Assembly (NCBI RefSeq): GCF_002252155.1
Contig: NZ_NEFD01000002.1
Coordinates: 248,001-312,000, forward strand
Direction: 5' to 3'
Source: Wohlfahrtiimonas sp. G9077
Lineage (GTDB): Bacteria > Pseudomonadota > Gammaproteobacteria > Cardiobacteriales > Wohlfahrtiimonadaceae
Length of the DNA: 64,000 nucleotides
Each line of letters starts with the position of its first letter. Position 1 is the first letter of the stretch. The notes below the pieces were generated by a model, which was not told the DNA's origin, did not search any database, and saw nothing but the letters and a program-made list of their open reading frames with translations. Below, one piece after another: positions 16,198 to 25,018 of the stretch. The position numbers and the translations under genes are program-made.

Positions 16198-17760
16198 TTA
16201 TTGTAAGTAAGCTTTTGTGGCATCATCAAAGCGCTGCTGCATAGACTTTGATGCAGGTTGACCGATTTTGCTGAACACCACAATGGCAATCGTCGCTAAA
16301 ATGAAGCCTGGGATGATTTCATACAAGGATAAAATCGGCACGCTGTCAAATAGGCCTTGGCTGATGTTTTGGTATTGATCATCTGTTAAGCCGCCGTAAG
16401 TGAGGGAAATATAAATCGGGACGATGTTTTTATATAAAATCACCGACAATGCACCCACGATCATGCCTGCTAAAGCGCCATTACGCGTCATGCCTTTCCA
16501 TAAGAGGGATAAAATCACCACCGGACCAAATGCCGCCCCAAAGCCTGCCCAAGCGTAGGAAACTAAGGATAAGACTTTACTGTTTGGATCTTTGGCAATG
16601 AAGATGGCGATCGCTGCAATCATGAACACCATAAAGCGACCGACCCACACAAGTTCTCTATCTGAGGCATTGCGTCTAAAGAATCCTTTGTATAAATCTT
16701 CAGTTAAAGCGCTTGATGACACAAGGAGCTGACAGCTCAACGTACTCATCACTGCTGCCAATACACCGGATAACACAATGCCTGCCACCCAAGGATTGAG
16801 CAGGTATTTGGCCAATTCCATAAAGACTTTTTCAGAATCACCATTGACGATGCCAGCAATCGCTGCATTTTGCGTAAAGTATGCACGGCCAAAAAAGCCA
16901 ATGCAGATGGCGCCAAATAGACACAAGGCCATCCAAGTGATGGAGATGCGGCGGGCTTTTGGAATGGTGTTCACAGATTCAGCCGCCATAAAGCGCACCA
17001 AAATGTGTGGCTGACCAAAATAACCCAATCCCCATGCTAAAAGGGAGATGATGCCGATGGTGGTCATGTTGTGGAAGATGTTCATGAAGTTAGGATTTTC
17101 TTTTAATACGATCTCCATCGTTTGTGGAAGGTCAGACAAGGAGAGGATCACCATGGTGGGCAGCAGCAATAAAGCAAAGATCATCAAAGTCGCTTGAATG
17201 GTGTCTGTCCAACTGACGGCTAAAAAGCCCCCAATGAATACATATAAAATGGTTGCCAAAGCGCCCACCCAAAGAGCCGTATCATAATTCATGTTAAAGG
17301 TGCTTTGGAATAAGCGCGCACCCGCCACAATGCCAGAGGCACAGTAGATCAAAAAGAAGAATAGGATGATGAGGGCTGCGAAGATTTTCAATAAGCGTTT
17401 GTCATCTTCAAAGCGGCTATGAAAATAGTCTGGCAATGTTAAGGCATTGTTATTGAATTCAGTAAAGACGCGAAGGCGTCCTGCCACAAATAGCCAGTTT
17501 AAATACGCACCGAGGGTTAAGCCGATGGCGATCCATGATTCTGATAAGCCTGCTAAATAAATCGCGCCGGGTAAGCCCATTAAGAGCCAACCGCTCATGT
17601 CGGATGCACCCGCAGAGAGCGCCGTGACCACACTGCCAAGGCTGCGACCCCCTAAAATATAATCGGATAAATTTTGCGTGGCGCGATAAGCGATGAAGCC
17701 AATGGCGATCATCGCAAATATGTATAAGAAAAATGTAATGGTTAATGGGTTAAATGACAT
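16198..17760 (-). CDS. putP: Sodium/proline symporter
   Basis: A 520-residue member of the sodium:solute symporter family with about thirteen hydrophobic segments. PutP features are DYILGGRSLG near the start, ALSAGASDMSGWLLMGLPGA (sodium-binding region), the NALTLPDYFHSRF segment, and ILSGVLAAVMSTLSCQLLVSSSALTEDLY. Length agrees with E. coli PutP (502). It imports proline with sodium. The start has an ideal AGGAGGT site, which is the 3' half of a perfect 14-base palindrome. It begins 28 bases after the ybeY stop, and a TATAAT lies in that gap, so it probably has its own promoter. No putA is in the window. Confidence 0.94.
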   Translation of the reverse strand: MSFNPLTITFFLYIFAMIAIGFIAYRATQNLSDYILGGRSLGSVVTALSAGASDMSGWLLMGLPGAIYLAGLSESWIAIGLTLGAYLNWLFVAGRLRVFTEFNNNALTLPDYFHSRFEDDKRLLKIFAALIILFFFLIYCASGIVAGARLFQSTFNMNYDTALWVGALATILYVFIGGFLAVSWTDTIQATLMIFALLLLPTMVILSLSDLPQTMEIVLKENPNFMNIFHNMTTIGIISLLAWGLGYFGQPHILVRFMAAESVNTIPKARRISITWMALCLFGAICIGFFGRAYFTQNAAIAGIVNGDSEKVFMELAKYLLNPWVAGIVLSGVLAAVMSTLSCQLLVSSSALTEDLYKGFFRRNASDRELVWVGRFMVFMIAAIAIFIAKDPNSKVLSLVSYAWAGFGAAFGPVVILSLLWKGMTRNGALAGMIVGALSVILYKNIVPIYISLTYGGLTDDQYQNISQGLFDSVPILSLYEIIPGFILATIAIVVFSKIGQPASKSMQQRFDDATKAYLQ

Positions 17761-17764
17761 GTCT

Positions 17765-17787
17765 ACCTCCTAGGAGGTGACATTATA
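17765..17787 (-). promoter_or_regulatory. putP promoter -10 and palindromic ribosome-binding site
   Basis: On the minus strand TATAAT (17782-17787) is followed after three bases by the perfect palindrome ACCTCCTAGGAGGT (17765-17778). The palindrome's right half is the putP Shine-Dalgarno sequence, four bases before the ATG. A transcript coming from ybeY could pair the two halves and hide the site. A transcript started from this -10, near 17775, would lack most of the left half. The palindrome could also be a protein operator. Confidence 0.6.
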
Positions 17788-17788
17788 C

Positions 17789-18256
17789 TCAAATTTCGTA
17801 AGGATTTTTGATGGATAACGCCTCTAAAATCTCAATTTCCAAACTTTCCATCTCTTCGGCCTCTTCATCGATGATGTGATCATAGCCTAAAAGGTGCAAG
17901 ACACCATGTGTCACCATGTGGGCTAAGTGATGATCGAAGGTTTTTTCTTGCTCGGTGGCTTCCGCTTCCACCACGCTCAAACAGATGATTAAATCTCCAA
18001 GAAAATAGACATCACTCTCTGGCAGATTACATGTTGAAGGAAAAGAGAGCACATTTGTGGGCTTATCTTTGGCGCGATAGGTGTGATTGAGGGCTTGAAT
18101 CTCCTCATCATCTGCAAAACGAATGGTGAGCTCTACAGTTGGCTCATCAATGGCGATGAAGGACAGGGCATTATTGACCCAAACAGCCAATTGATCATCC
18201 GTTGGGATGCTTGGATGGGTGGATGCATTTTGTACATCTAGCACTAAATCACTCAT
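17789..18256 (-). CDS. ybeY: Endoribonuclease YbeY
   Basis: A 155-residue metal-dependent RNase that matures 16S rRNA 3' ends and takes part in ribosome quality control. The H-x3-H-x5-H zinc motif is HGVLHLLGYDH, preceded by HHLAHMVTHG. Upstream landmarks are IRFADDEEIQALNHTYRAKDKPTNVLSFP and YFLGDLIIC, all characteristic. The start at 18256 overlaps the phoH end by 8 bases. Earlier in-frame starts would run far into phoH. The phoH-ybeY pairing is conserved in proteobacteria, and the usual ybeX and lnt do not follow here. Confidence 0.95.
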   Translation of the reverse strand: MSDLVLDVQNASTHPSIPTDDQLAVWVNNALSFIAIDEPTVELTIRFADDEEIQALNHTYRAKDKPTNVLSFPSTCNLPESDVYFLGDLIICLSVVEAEATEQEKTFDHHLAHMVTHGVLHLLGYDHIIDEEAEEMESLEIEILEALSIKNPYEI

Positions 18257-19211
18257 GACTGTTGTCCTCAGCCTTTTGATAAGCATTGATGATTTTGGCC
18301 ACAAGCGGATGGCGTACCACATCTTTTGAGTCAAAGAATGTCATGGAGATGCCTTCGACGCCTTCAAGCACATGCATGGCATTTTTAAGCCCTGATTTGA
18401 CATGTTTAGGTAAGTCAATTTGGGAAATGTCGCCTGTAATCACCGCTGTTGAGTTAAACCCTAAACGGGTGAGGAACATTTTCATCTGTTCAACGGTTGT
18501 GTTTTGCGCTTCATCTAAAATAATGAAGGCATCGTTTAAAGTGCGACCACGCATAAAGGCAAGGGGGGCAATCTCGATCACGTTGCGCTCGATGAGTTTG
18601 AGCACCGTTTCAAAACCCAGCATTTCGTACAATGCATCATATAAAGGGCGCAAATATGGATCGACTTTTTGTGTCAAATCACCCGGTAAAAAGCCTAAAC
18701 GCTCGCCTGCTTCAACGGCAGGGCGCACTAAAATGATGCGGCGAATGGTTTGGCGCTCTAAGGCATCCACGGCCGAGGCCACCGCTAAAAATGTTTTACC
18801 GGTACCGGCAGGGCCAATGCCAAAGTTGATGGCATTTTCTGAAATTTCATTGAGATATTGTTGTTGATTGAGGCTGCGCCCGCGGATCATGCCGCGCTTA
18901 TTTTTTAAGACCACCTCTTTGCGCTGAGTGTGTGCCGTATTGATGGCAGAGGCAACATCAAAGTTCGCGCCATGAAGGGTTAAACGCACCACGTCTTCAT
19001 CTAAAATTTCTTCAGCTGTGGCATCATAAAGGTGTTCTAAAACCAATTTAGCCGCAGCTTCGGCTTTTTCTTCCCCAATGATTTTAAATTGAGTGCCACG
19101 ATTGGCAATCTCCACAGCAAAATGTCTCTCCACTAAATGTAAATGGGCATTTAAATTGCCACAGAGATTTGCGAGGCGTTCATTGTTGTCTGGAAAAGTC
19201 AGCTCAATCAT
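18249..19211 (-). CDS. ybeZ: PhoH-like ATPase (YbeZ)
   Basis: A 320-residue P-loop ATPase of the PhoH family, thought to work with YbeY in RNA metabolism. A KH-like N-terminal region (about 1-100) is followed by RGRSLNQQQYLNEI, Walker A GPAGTGKTFLA around residue 130, VRPAVEAGERLGFLPGDL, and Walker B AFIILDEAQNTT, then TRLGFNSTAVITGD. The upstream miaB often found before it is absent; the next gene upstream is divergent pilB. A TATAAT at 19238-19243 (minus strand) lies about 30 bases before the start and is a candidate -10. Confidence 0.95.
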   Translation of the reverse strand: MIELTFPDNNERLANLCGNLNAHLHLVERHFAVEIANRGTQFKIIGEEKAEAAAKLVLEHLYDATAEEILDEDVVRLTLHGANFDVASAINTAHTQRKEVVLKNKRGMIRGRSLNQQQYLNEISENAINFGIGPAGTGKTFLAVASAVDALERQTIRRIILVRPAVEAGERLGFLPGDLTQKVDPYLRPLYDALYEMLGFETVLKLIERNVIEIAPLAFMRGRTLNDAFIILDEAQNTTVEQMKMFLTRLGFNSTAVITGDISQIDLPKHVKSGLKNAMHVLEGVEGISMTFFDSKDVVRHPLVAKIINAYQKAEDNSHE

Positions 19212-19349
19212 TCATCTACCATATCCAAAAGGAAACCATTATACACCCAACGCCCCTAGAAGAAAGAGTGCATCTCTATTTCTAAGGTGGCAATAATTCG
19301 CTATAATCAAACCCATGAATCGATTGACCTTTAAAAGTGAGAATCTGGT

Positions 19350-21104
19350 GTGGCTATAAATCCAACGCAAAATAATACGAATGATGCAGCGCAACCGAAG
19401 AGTCCTTCATTGATGCGATTGATGCACAATGGCCTTGTGAAGGCATTGATGGAAAAAGGATTGGTGACCGAAGCGCACTTAGACCGAGCCGATACCATCA
19501 TGCAGGCCGATAAATGCTCCTTAATGCGAGCATTGATCACCTTGAACATTGCGCCGCAAGCGCTGTTTGAAGTGACGCAGAGTTTGTCAAACTTGCCGCG
19601 TTTTGACTTTAGAGCATTTGATCTACGCACAAAACCGCCTGAGCTGTTGTCCACAGAAGAGATGGAAAAAAACCTTGTGTTTCCGCTTCGCATGAAAAAT
19701 GGCACGCTTTATGTGGCGGTGGCGGATCCGACGGATAGCCGCATGCTTGAAACATTGCGCTTTAAGTCACGCGCCATCATTGAGCCCATTTTGGTGGCGC
19801 CCATGCAATTGGTGGCACATTTTGAATCGTATGGCGGCGTGAACCGTGAGAAGTTGCAAAGCATCTTCACCCAAATGGAGACGCAAAAGAAAGAAGAAAC
19901 CACAGATCCGGATGCATCGGTCACTTATAACTTAATGAGTGACAAAGACAATTCACCGATCGTGCGCTTCATTAACGGCGTATTGGCCGATGCCATTACG
20001 CGCGGTGTGTCGGATTTGCACTTTGAACCGTATGAACACAGTTATCGCGTGCGCTTTCGCATCGATGGTGTTTTGCAAGAGGTGTATACACCGCCAGATA
20101 GCTTTAGAGATCAAATTGCGGCGCGTATTAAAGTCATGTCCCAATTAGACATCACCGAAAAGCGCGTGCCACAAGATGGTCGCATTAAAGTGGATTTGAA
20201 AGGCCGCATCATTGACTTTCGTGTGAGCATCTGTCCGACCCTTTGGGGCGAGAAGATTGTTATGCGTATTTTAGACAGCTCGGCTGCGAACCTTAACATC
20301 GAGATTTTGGGCTTCAGTGACATTCAAAAGAAAAACATTCTAGAAGCCATTCAAAAGCCACAAGGGATGATTTTGGTCACAGGTCCCACAGGTTCGGGTA
20401 AAACGGTGACGCTTTACACCTGTTTAGGCATTTTAAATCAGCCGACCACAAACATTTCGACGGCAGAAGATCCTGTAGAGATCAACTTAGAAGGCATCAA
20501 TCAGGTGCCGGTGAATCCTAAAGTTGGGCTGAACTTTGCGGCGGCGTTAAAATCCTTCCTTCGTCAGGATCCGGACATCATCATGGTGGGGGAGATTCGT
20601 GACTTAGAAACGGCAGACATTGCCATTAAAGCGGCACAAACCGGTCACTTGGTATTATCAACCTTACATACAAACTCCGCACCTGAAACGTTAACCCGTT
20701 TGATCAACATGGGCGTGGAAACCTTTAATATTGCCTCTACGGTGCACTTGATCATCGCTCAGCGCTTAGCGCGTCGTTTATGTTCTTACTGTAAGGAGCC
20801 AGTGCGCATTGAGTCAAAAGTGTTGGAAACTTTAGGCTTTTCCGCAATGCAGGCTGCAGGACAAATTTATGGTCCTGTGGGTTGTGAGATGTGTAACAAA
20901 GGCTATAAAGGGCGTGTGGGTATTTATGAAGTGATGCCCATTTCTGATACCATGGAACGCATGATTTTAGACAAAGCGAGTGCTGTTGACATTGCAGAGC
21001 AGGCTCGTTTAGAAGGGGTGGATAGCATTCGTCAATCTGCCATCAAAAAAGTAGTAGAAGGGGTGACCAGCATCGATGAGTTATTGCGTGTCACCACGGA
21101 TTAA
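19350..21104 (+). CDS. pilB: Type IV pilus assembly ATPase PilB
   Basis: The hexameric ATPase that drives pilin polymerisation, acting on the cytosolic face of PilC. The 584 residues include an N-terminal MshEN-type domain (about 20-150), Walker A GPTGSGKT near 345-352, the Asp box with STAEDPVE, Walker B DPDIIMVGEIRD, and the His box TGHLVLSTLHTN. A zinc-binding four-cysteine cluster follows, with CSYC near 477-480 and CEMC near 511-514. It starts with GTG and has only a weak ribosome-binding site. pilC and pilD lie about 14 kb away rather than adjacent, and a pilin array lies 22 kb away. Confidence 0.96.
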   Translation: MAINPTQNNTNDAAQPKSPSLMRLMHNGLVKALMEKGLVTEAHLDRADTIMQADKCSLMRALITLNIAPQALFEVTQSLSNLPRFDFRAFDLRTKPPELLSTEEMEKNLVFPLRMKNGTLYVAVADPTDSRMLETLRFKSRAIIEPILVAPMQLVAHFESYGGVNREKLQSIFTQMETQKKEETTDPDASVTYNLMSDKDNSPIVRFINGVLADAITRGVSDLHFEPYEHSYRVRFRIDGVLQEVYTPPDSFRDQIAARIKVMSQLDITEKRVPQDGRIKVDLKGRIIDFRVSICPTLWGEKIVMRILDSSAANLNIEILGFSDIQKKNILEAIQKPQGMILVTGPTGSGKTVTLYTCLGILNQPTTNISTAEDPVEINLEGINQVPVNPKVGLNFAAALKSFLRQDPDIIMVGEIRDLETADIAIKAAQTGHLVLSTLHTNSAPETLTRLINMGVETFNIASTVHLIIAQRLARRLCSYCKEPVRIESKVLETLGFSAMQAAGQIYGPVGCEMCNKGYKGRVGIYEVMPISDTMERMILDKASAVDIAEQARLEGVDSIRQSAIKKVVEGVTSIDELLRVTTD

Positions 21105-21143
21105 TGATGCGGTCTTGTTTAAGTTAATGATATGGAGACTATG

Positions 21144-21524
21144 ATGAAAAAAGTGATTGATTCACCAAAAGCGCCAAAAGCCGTTGGCCCTTATTCACAA
21201 GCACAAGTGTTTAAAGATTTATTGTTCACATCGGGTCAAATCCCATTAGATCCAGACAGCGGTGCTGTTGTGGGCAATGATGTGAAAACCCAAGCCCAGC
21301 GCGTATTTGAAAATTTACGTGCTGTGCTTGAAGAAGCAGGTGCAAGCTTTGATACAGTGATCAAAGCCACTTGCTATTTAGACAATATGGAAGATTTCGC
21401 GGCGTTTAACGAAATCTATGCTCATTATTTAGGTGAAAGCTTGCCTGCACGTTCATGCTTCGAAGTGGCACGTTTGCCAAAAGATGTATTGTGCGAAGTT
21501 GAACTGATTGCATATGTCCCATAA
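21144..21524 (+). CDS. ridA: RidA family enamine/imine deaminase
   Basis: A 126-residue YjgF/YER057c/UK114 protein that hydrolyses reactive 2-aminoacrylate-type enamines to keto acids and ammonia. Landmarks are KAPKAVGPYSQA, TSGQIPLDP, QAQRVFENLRAVLEEAGASFD, the ATCYL segment and FEVARLPKDVLCEVELIA, which contains the catalytic arginine. I chose the ATG at 21144, because GGAG ends six bases before it. ATGs at 21132 and 21141 are too close to or overlap that site. It is in a run of plus-strand genes after pilB. Confidence 0.93.
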   Translation: MKKVIDSPKAPKAVGPYSQAQVFKDLLFTSGQIPLDPDSGAVVGNDVKTQAQRVFENLRAVLEEAGASFDTVIKATCYLDNMEDFAAFNEIYAHYLGESLPARSCFEVARLPKDVLCEVELIAYVP

Positions 21525-21527
21525 TTT

Positions 21528-22217
21528 ATGCGTTTAGATCAATTCCTACAAAAGACTTTAGGGGTTTCTCGCCAAACGGCCAGAAGCATTCTTAAAAGCA
21601 AACAAGTGAGCGTCAATGGGGAAATGGTCAAACAAGCAAAACATCAACTCGATCTTGCTGTGGATCGAGTTTTTTATGGCCAAGAGCCGCTTGTTTACCA
21701 AGAATTCTACTATTGGATGCTCAATAAACCGAAGGGTTATGTCTCAAGTCACATTCATGATGGTGGCATTCCCATTTACCAATTGTTAGAAGATTTTAGC
21801 CATGTGGAGATGCATTGCGCAGGGCGCTTAGATGTGGATACCACAGGTTTAGTGCTCATCACGAACAATGGCCAATGGTCGCACAGAGTGGCGCACCCAA
21901 GCCAAGCGTGCTTTAAGCGTTATCGCGTGATGACACAATTGCCATTGTCAGATGATGCCATTGCAGCCTTGGAAAAAGGTGTCACCCTTGGCAATGGTGA
22001 AACCACATTGCCAGCTAAAGTGGTGCGTTTAGCGGACAATGAAATTGAGCTGTCCATTTGTGAAGGCAAATTCCATCAAGTCAAACGCATGCTCAAAGCT
22101 GTGGGCAATGAAGTGATTGATTTGCACCGTTTACAAATTGGTGCCATCACCCTTGGCGATCTCGCTGAAGGGGATTACCGAGCATTAACAGAAGCAGAGA
22201 TTGAGGAGTTTGCATGA
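21528..22217 (+). CDS. rsuA: 16S rRNA pseudouridine synthase RsuA family
   Basis: A 229-residue pseudouridine synthase, in E. coli responsible for pseudouridine 516 of 16S rRNA. An S4 RNA-binding domain (about 1-58: MRLDQFLQKTLGVSRQTARSIL) precedes the catalytic domain, which has NKPKGYVSS, the active-site GRLDVDTTGLVLITN with catalytic Asp, and KRYRV. EGKFHQVKRMLKAVG is typical of the RsuA/RluE branch. It begins three bases after ridA and overlaps the next methyltransferase gene by four bases, so it is part of one transcript. Confidence 0.9.
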   Translation: MRLDQFLQKTLGVSRQTARSILKSKQVSVNGEMVKQAKHQLDLAVDRVFYGQEPLVYQEFYYWMLNKPKGYVSSHIHDGGIPIYQLLEDFSHVEMHCAGRLDVDTTGLVLITNNGQWSHRVAHPSQACFKRYRVMTQLPLSDDAIAALEKGVTLGNGETTLPAKVVRLADNEIELSICEGKFHQVKRMLKAVGNEVIDLHRLQIGAITLGDLAEGDYRALTEAEIEEFA

Positions 22218-23251
22218 TGCAAGATGCATTTAGCGCCCTTTATCAGCGCGCTGCCCATCAAACCTTTGATCAAAGTCTTTGGTTTGTGGATGAAAATTAT
22301 GATGTGGCAAGTCGCCCATTGATGATCAATGTAACAGATGCCATCACCAACCGCATTGACATTGCAGATTACTTAGCTGAGCATTGCACGGTGAATTTAT
22401 CGGATTATGATTGCGCATCGTATGCCGATCATAGCATTGATGCAGTGTATTTGCGCGTGCCTAAATCTAAGGCATTGCTCAATCATATGGTGCGTGAATC
22501 ATTGCGTGTCTTAAAGCGAAATGGGCGCTTAATTTGCGTGGGCTTTAACGATGAAGGGATTAAAAACACCTTTAAAAAGATTGAAAAAGCCACCGGTGAA
22601 CTCATCGAGCAAGAGTTATTAGGCAAAGGGCTACGCATTGCAGAATTTAGCGTCACTGCAGTGAATGCTGCGGCGATTGAAGATCGTGGCTATCAAAACA
22701 CCCTCAATGTTGCCAATGATTTAGGTTTAACGATTGTGGGCAAAGCAGGTGTGTATGGGGCAGAGAAGATCGATGCGGGCAGTGCATGGCTGTGCGATGT
22801 GATGTTAGAGAATCTCTCGACCTTGCCAAATGCAGTGTTAGATTTAGGCTGCGGCAATGGTTTGATTGCTCTGCGTTTAGCGCAGCACTTTCCGGCAACC
22901 CATTATGTGGCGACGGACAATAACGTCACCGCAGTTGAAATGTGCCGCTTAAACTTTGCTAAAAATGGTGTGCAAGGTGAGGTAATTTTAGCTGATTGCG
23001 GACAGACTTTAGCTGATCGCAGCTTTGAGATGATTGTGTGTAATCCGCCTTTTCATCAAGGTTTTGACACCTCTGAAGCCTTAACATTGAAGTTCTTAGC
23101 CACCATTGAGCGTTTGCTCACTAGAAAAGGGCAAGCGTGGCTTGTGATGAATCGATTTTTAAAAGTCGAGCACCTCATTAAAGGCACAGGGCTACAATTG
23201 ACGAAGATTGATGAGAATCATCAATTTAAAATCTTAAAGCTCAATCGATGA
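22214..23251 (+). CDS. rsmC: RsmC/RlmG-type rRNA guanine-N2 methyltransferase
   Basis: A 345-residue class I SAM methyltransferase with a duplicated fold, as in RsmC (m2G1207 of 16S rRNA) and RlmG. The N-terminal half is a degenerate methyltransferase domain. The C-terminal half has the SAM-binding VLDLGCGNGLIALRLA (around 215-230), YVATDNN, and the catalytic NPPFHQG, a signature of guanine-N2 methylation. RsmC and RlmG cannot be separated with certainty from sequence alone. Overlap with rsuA places two small-subunit rRNA modification genes together. A terminator follows. Confidence 0.82.
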   Translation: MMQDAFSALYQRAAHQTFDQSLWFVDENYDVASRPLMINVTDAITNRIDIADYLAEHCTVNLSDYDCASYADHSIDAVYLRVPKSKALLNHMVRESLRVLKRNGRLICVGFNDEGIKNTFKKIEKATGELIEQELLGKGLRIAEFSVTAVNAAAIEDRGYQNTLNVANDLGLTIVGKAGVYGAEKIDAGSAWLCDVMLENLSTLPNAVLDLGCGNGLIALRLAQHFPATHYVATDNNVTAVEMCRLNFAKNGVQGEVILADCGQTLADRSFEMIVCNPPFHQGFDTSEALTLKFLATIERLLTRKGQAWLVMNRFLKVEHLIKGTGLQLTKIDENHQFKILKLNR

Positions 23252-23254
23252 GCA

Positions 23255-23286
23255 TAAAAAAACCCTCAACATTGAGGGTTTTTTAT
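23255..23286. terminator. Bidirectional intrinsic terminator
   Basis: A-run, then AACCCTC and GAGGGTT arms around a short loop, then a T-run. It lies between the convergent rsmC-like gene and pckA. Confidence 0.88.
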
Positions 23287-23301
23287 TAGATTAGAGATGC
23301 A

Positions 23302-24915
23302 TTAATCTTTTTGTGGACCTGCAGCCACTAAAGATTTGCCTAAATCTGTGTCTGTGTATTGGGCAAAGTTTTTGATGAAGCGGTTCGCTAAATCATCTGC
23401 TTTTGCTTCCCATTCAGCAGCATTGGCATACGTATCACGTGGATCTAACAATTTAGGATCAACATTTGGTAATTCAGTTGGCACTTCTAAATTGAAGATT
23501 GGGATGTGTTTAGAAGGCAATTGATCAATTTCACCACTGATGATGGAATTGATGATGGTGCGCGTATCTTTCAATGAGATGCGTTTACCTGTACCGTTCC
23601 AACCTGTGTTCACTAAGTAAGCTTCTGCACCTGATTCTTGCATTTTCTTCACCAATACATCTGAGTATTGTGTTGGGTGAAGCAATAAGAATGCTGCGCC
23701 AAAACATGCTGAGAATGTGGGTGTTGGCTCAGTAATGCCGCGTTCTGTACCGGCAACTTTTGAAGTAAAGCCTGATAAGAAGTAGTATTGCGTTTGCTCT
23801 GGGGTTAATTTAGACACCGGTGGGAACACGCCAAATGCATCCGCCGTTAAGAAGATCACTTTTTGTGCAGGACCTGCTTTAGAGATCGGCTCCACAATGT
23901 TTTCAATGTGGTTAATCGGGTAAGACACACGCGTGTTTTCTGTTTTAGAACCATCGTTGAAATCTACAGTACCATCTTCTAACACCACAACGTTTTCTAA
24001 CAATGCATCACGGCGGATCGCACCATAAATTTCAGGTTCATGATCTTTAGATAAATTGATGGTTTTTGCATAGCAGCCGCCTTCAAAGTTAAACACGCCA
24101 TCATCATCCCAGCCGTGTTCATCATCACCGATCAATTCGCGGTTTGGATCTGTCGACAATGTGGTTTTACCTGTGCCAGATAAACCAAAGAAAATCGCCA
24201 CATCGCCATCTTTACCCACGTTTGCAGAGCAGTGCATGGAGGCAATGCCTTTTAATGGCAATAAGTAGTTCATGACAGAGAAGAGACCTTTTTTCATCTC
24301 ACCGCCGTACCATGTACCACCGATCAATTGAACATTTTCAGTTAAGTTAAATGCCACGAAGTTTTCTGAGTGTAAACCGTGTTCTTTCCAGTTTTCATCA
24401 GTACATTTTGCGCCATTCATCACGGTGAAGTTTGGTTCAAATGTTTTGAGCTCTTCTTCCGTTGGGCGAATGAACATGTTTTTCACAAAATGTGCTTGCC
24501 ATGCCACTTCTGTGATGAAGCGTACGCTTAAACGTGTGTCTTTGTTTGCGCCACAAAATGCATCAATGATGTAGAGTTTTTTGCCTGTCAATTGATGCGT
24601 GACCACATCTTTTAACTCTGTCCAGACTTCTTGCGTAATGGGATCATTATCATTTTTAACGCCACCGGTACCATTCCACCATAAAGTGTTTTCTGTGGTG
24701 GCATCTTTGACGATGAATTTATCTTTTGGGGAACGACCAGTGAAAATACCTGTATCCACTGCCAGCGCACCTAGATTGGTTAAGGTTGCTTTTTCATAGC
24801 CAGTTAATGATGGATCCATTTCTGCCTCAAACAGCACATCATAACTCGGATTATAAATAATCTCCGATGCTACAATATTGTGTGATTGCAAAAAGGCCTT
24901 AATCTTATCGATCAT
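23302..24915 (-). CDS. pckA: Phosphoenolpyruvate carboxykinase (ATP)
   Basis: Converts oxaloacetate to phosphoenolpyruvate with ATP, the entry step of gluconeogenesis. The 537 residues match E. coli PckA in length. Signatures include [31 protein letters not shown], the kinase loop [12 protein letters not shown] near residue 245, [25 protein letters not shown], and the C-terminal [23 protein letters not shown] lies six bases before the start. The upstream region holds a candidate -10 and a tandem direct repeat that could be a regulatory site. Confidence 0.97.
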   Translation of the reverse strand: MIDKIKAFLQSHNIVASEIIYNPSYDVLFEAEMDPSLTGYEKATLTNLGALAVDTGIFTGRSPKDKFIVKDATTENTLWWNGTGGVKNDNDPITQEVWTELKDVVTHQLTGKKLYIIDAFCGANKDTRLSVRFITEVAWQAHFVKNMFIRPTEEELKTFEPNFTVMNGAKCTDENWKEHGLHSENFVAFNLTENVQLIGGTWYGGEMKKGLFSVMNYLLPLKGIASMHCSANVGKDGDVAIFFGLSGTGKTTLSTDPNRELIGDDEHGWDDDGVFNFEGGCYAKTINLSKDHEPEIYGAIRRDALLENVVVLEDGTVDFNDGSKTENTRVSYPINHIENIVEPISKAGPAQKVIFLTADAFGVFPPVSKLTPEQTQYYFLSGFTSKVAGTERGITEPTPTFSACFGAAFLLLHPTQYSDVLVKKMQESGAEAYLVNTGWNGTGKRISLKDTRTIINSIISGEIDQLPSKHIPIFNLEVPTELPNVDPKLLDPRDTYANAAEWEAKADDLANRFIKNFAQYTDTDLGKSLVAAGPQKD

Positions 24916-24941
24916 TTCAATCTCCAGGATGAGTGTCAGTG

Positions 24942-24974
24942 TAATAAAGTTAAATAATAAAGTTGAATATTATA
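24942..24974 (-). promoter_or_regulatory. pckA upstream region: -10 box and tandem direct repeat
   Basis: TAATAAAGTT occurs twice (24942-24951 and 24955-24964) with three bases between, a perfect 13-base-period repeat. A minus-strand TATAAT lies at 24969-24974, so the repeats would sit at and just after the transcription start. This is a plausible operator but has no recognised consensus. Confidence 0.45.
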
Positions 24975-25018
24975 CAAGAATGCTACAATTTTACTACAAA
25001 TAGTTCGAGTTATTTCGA

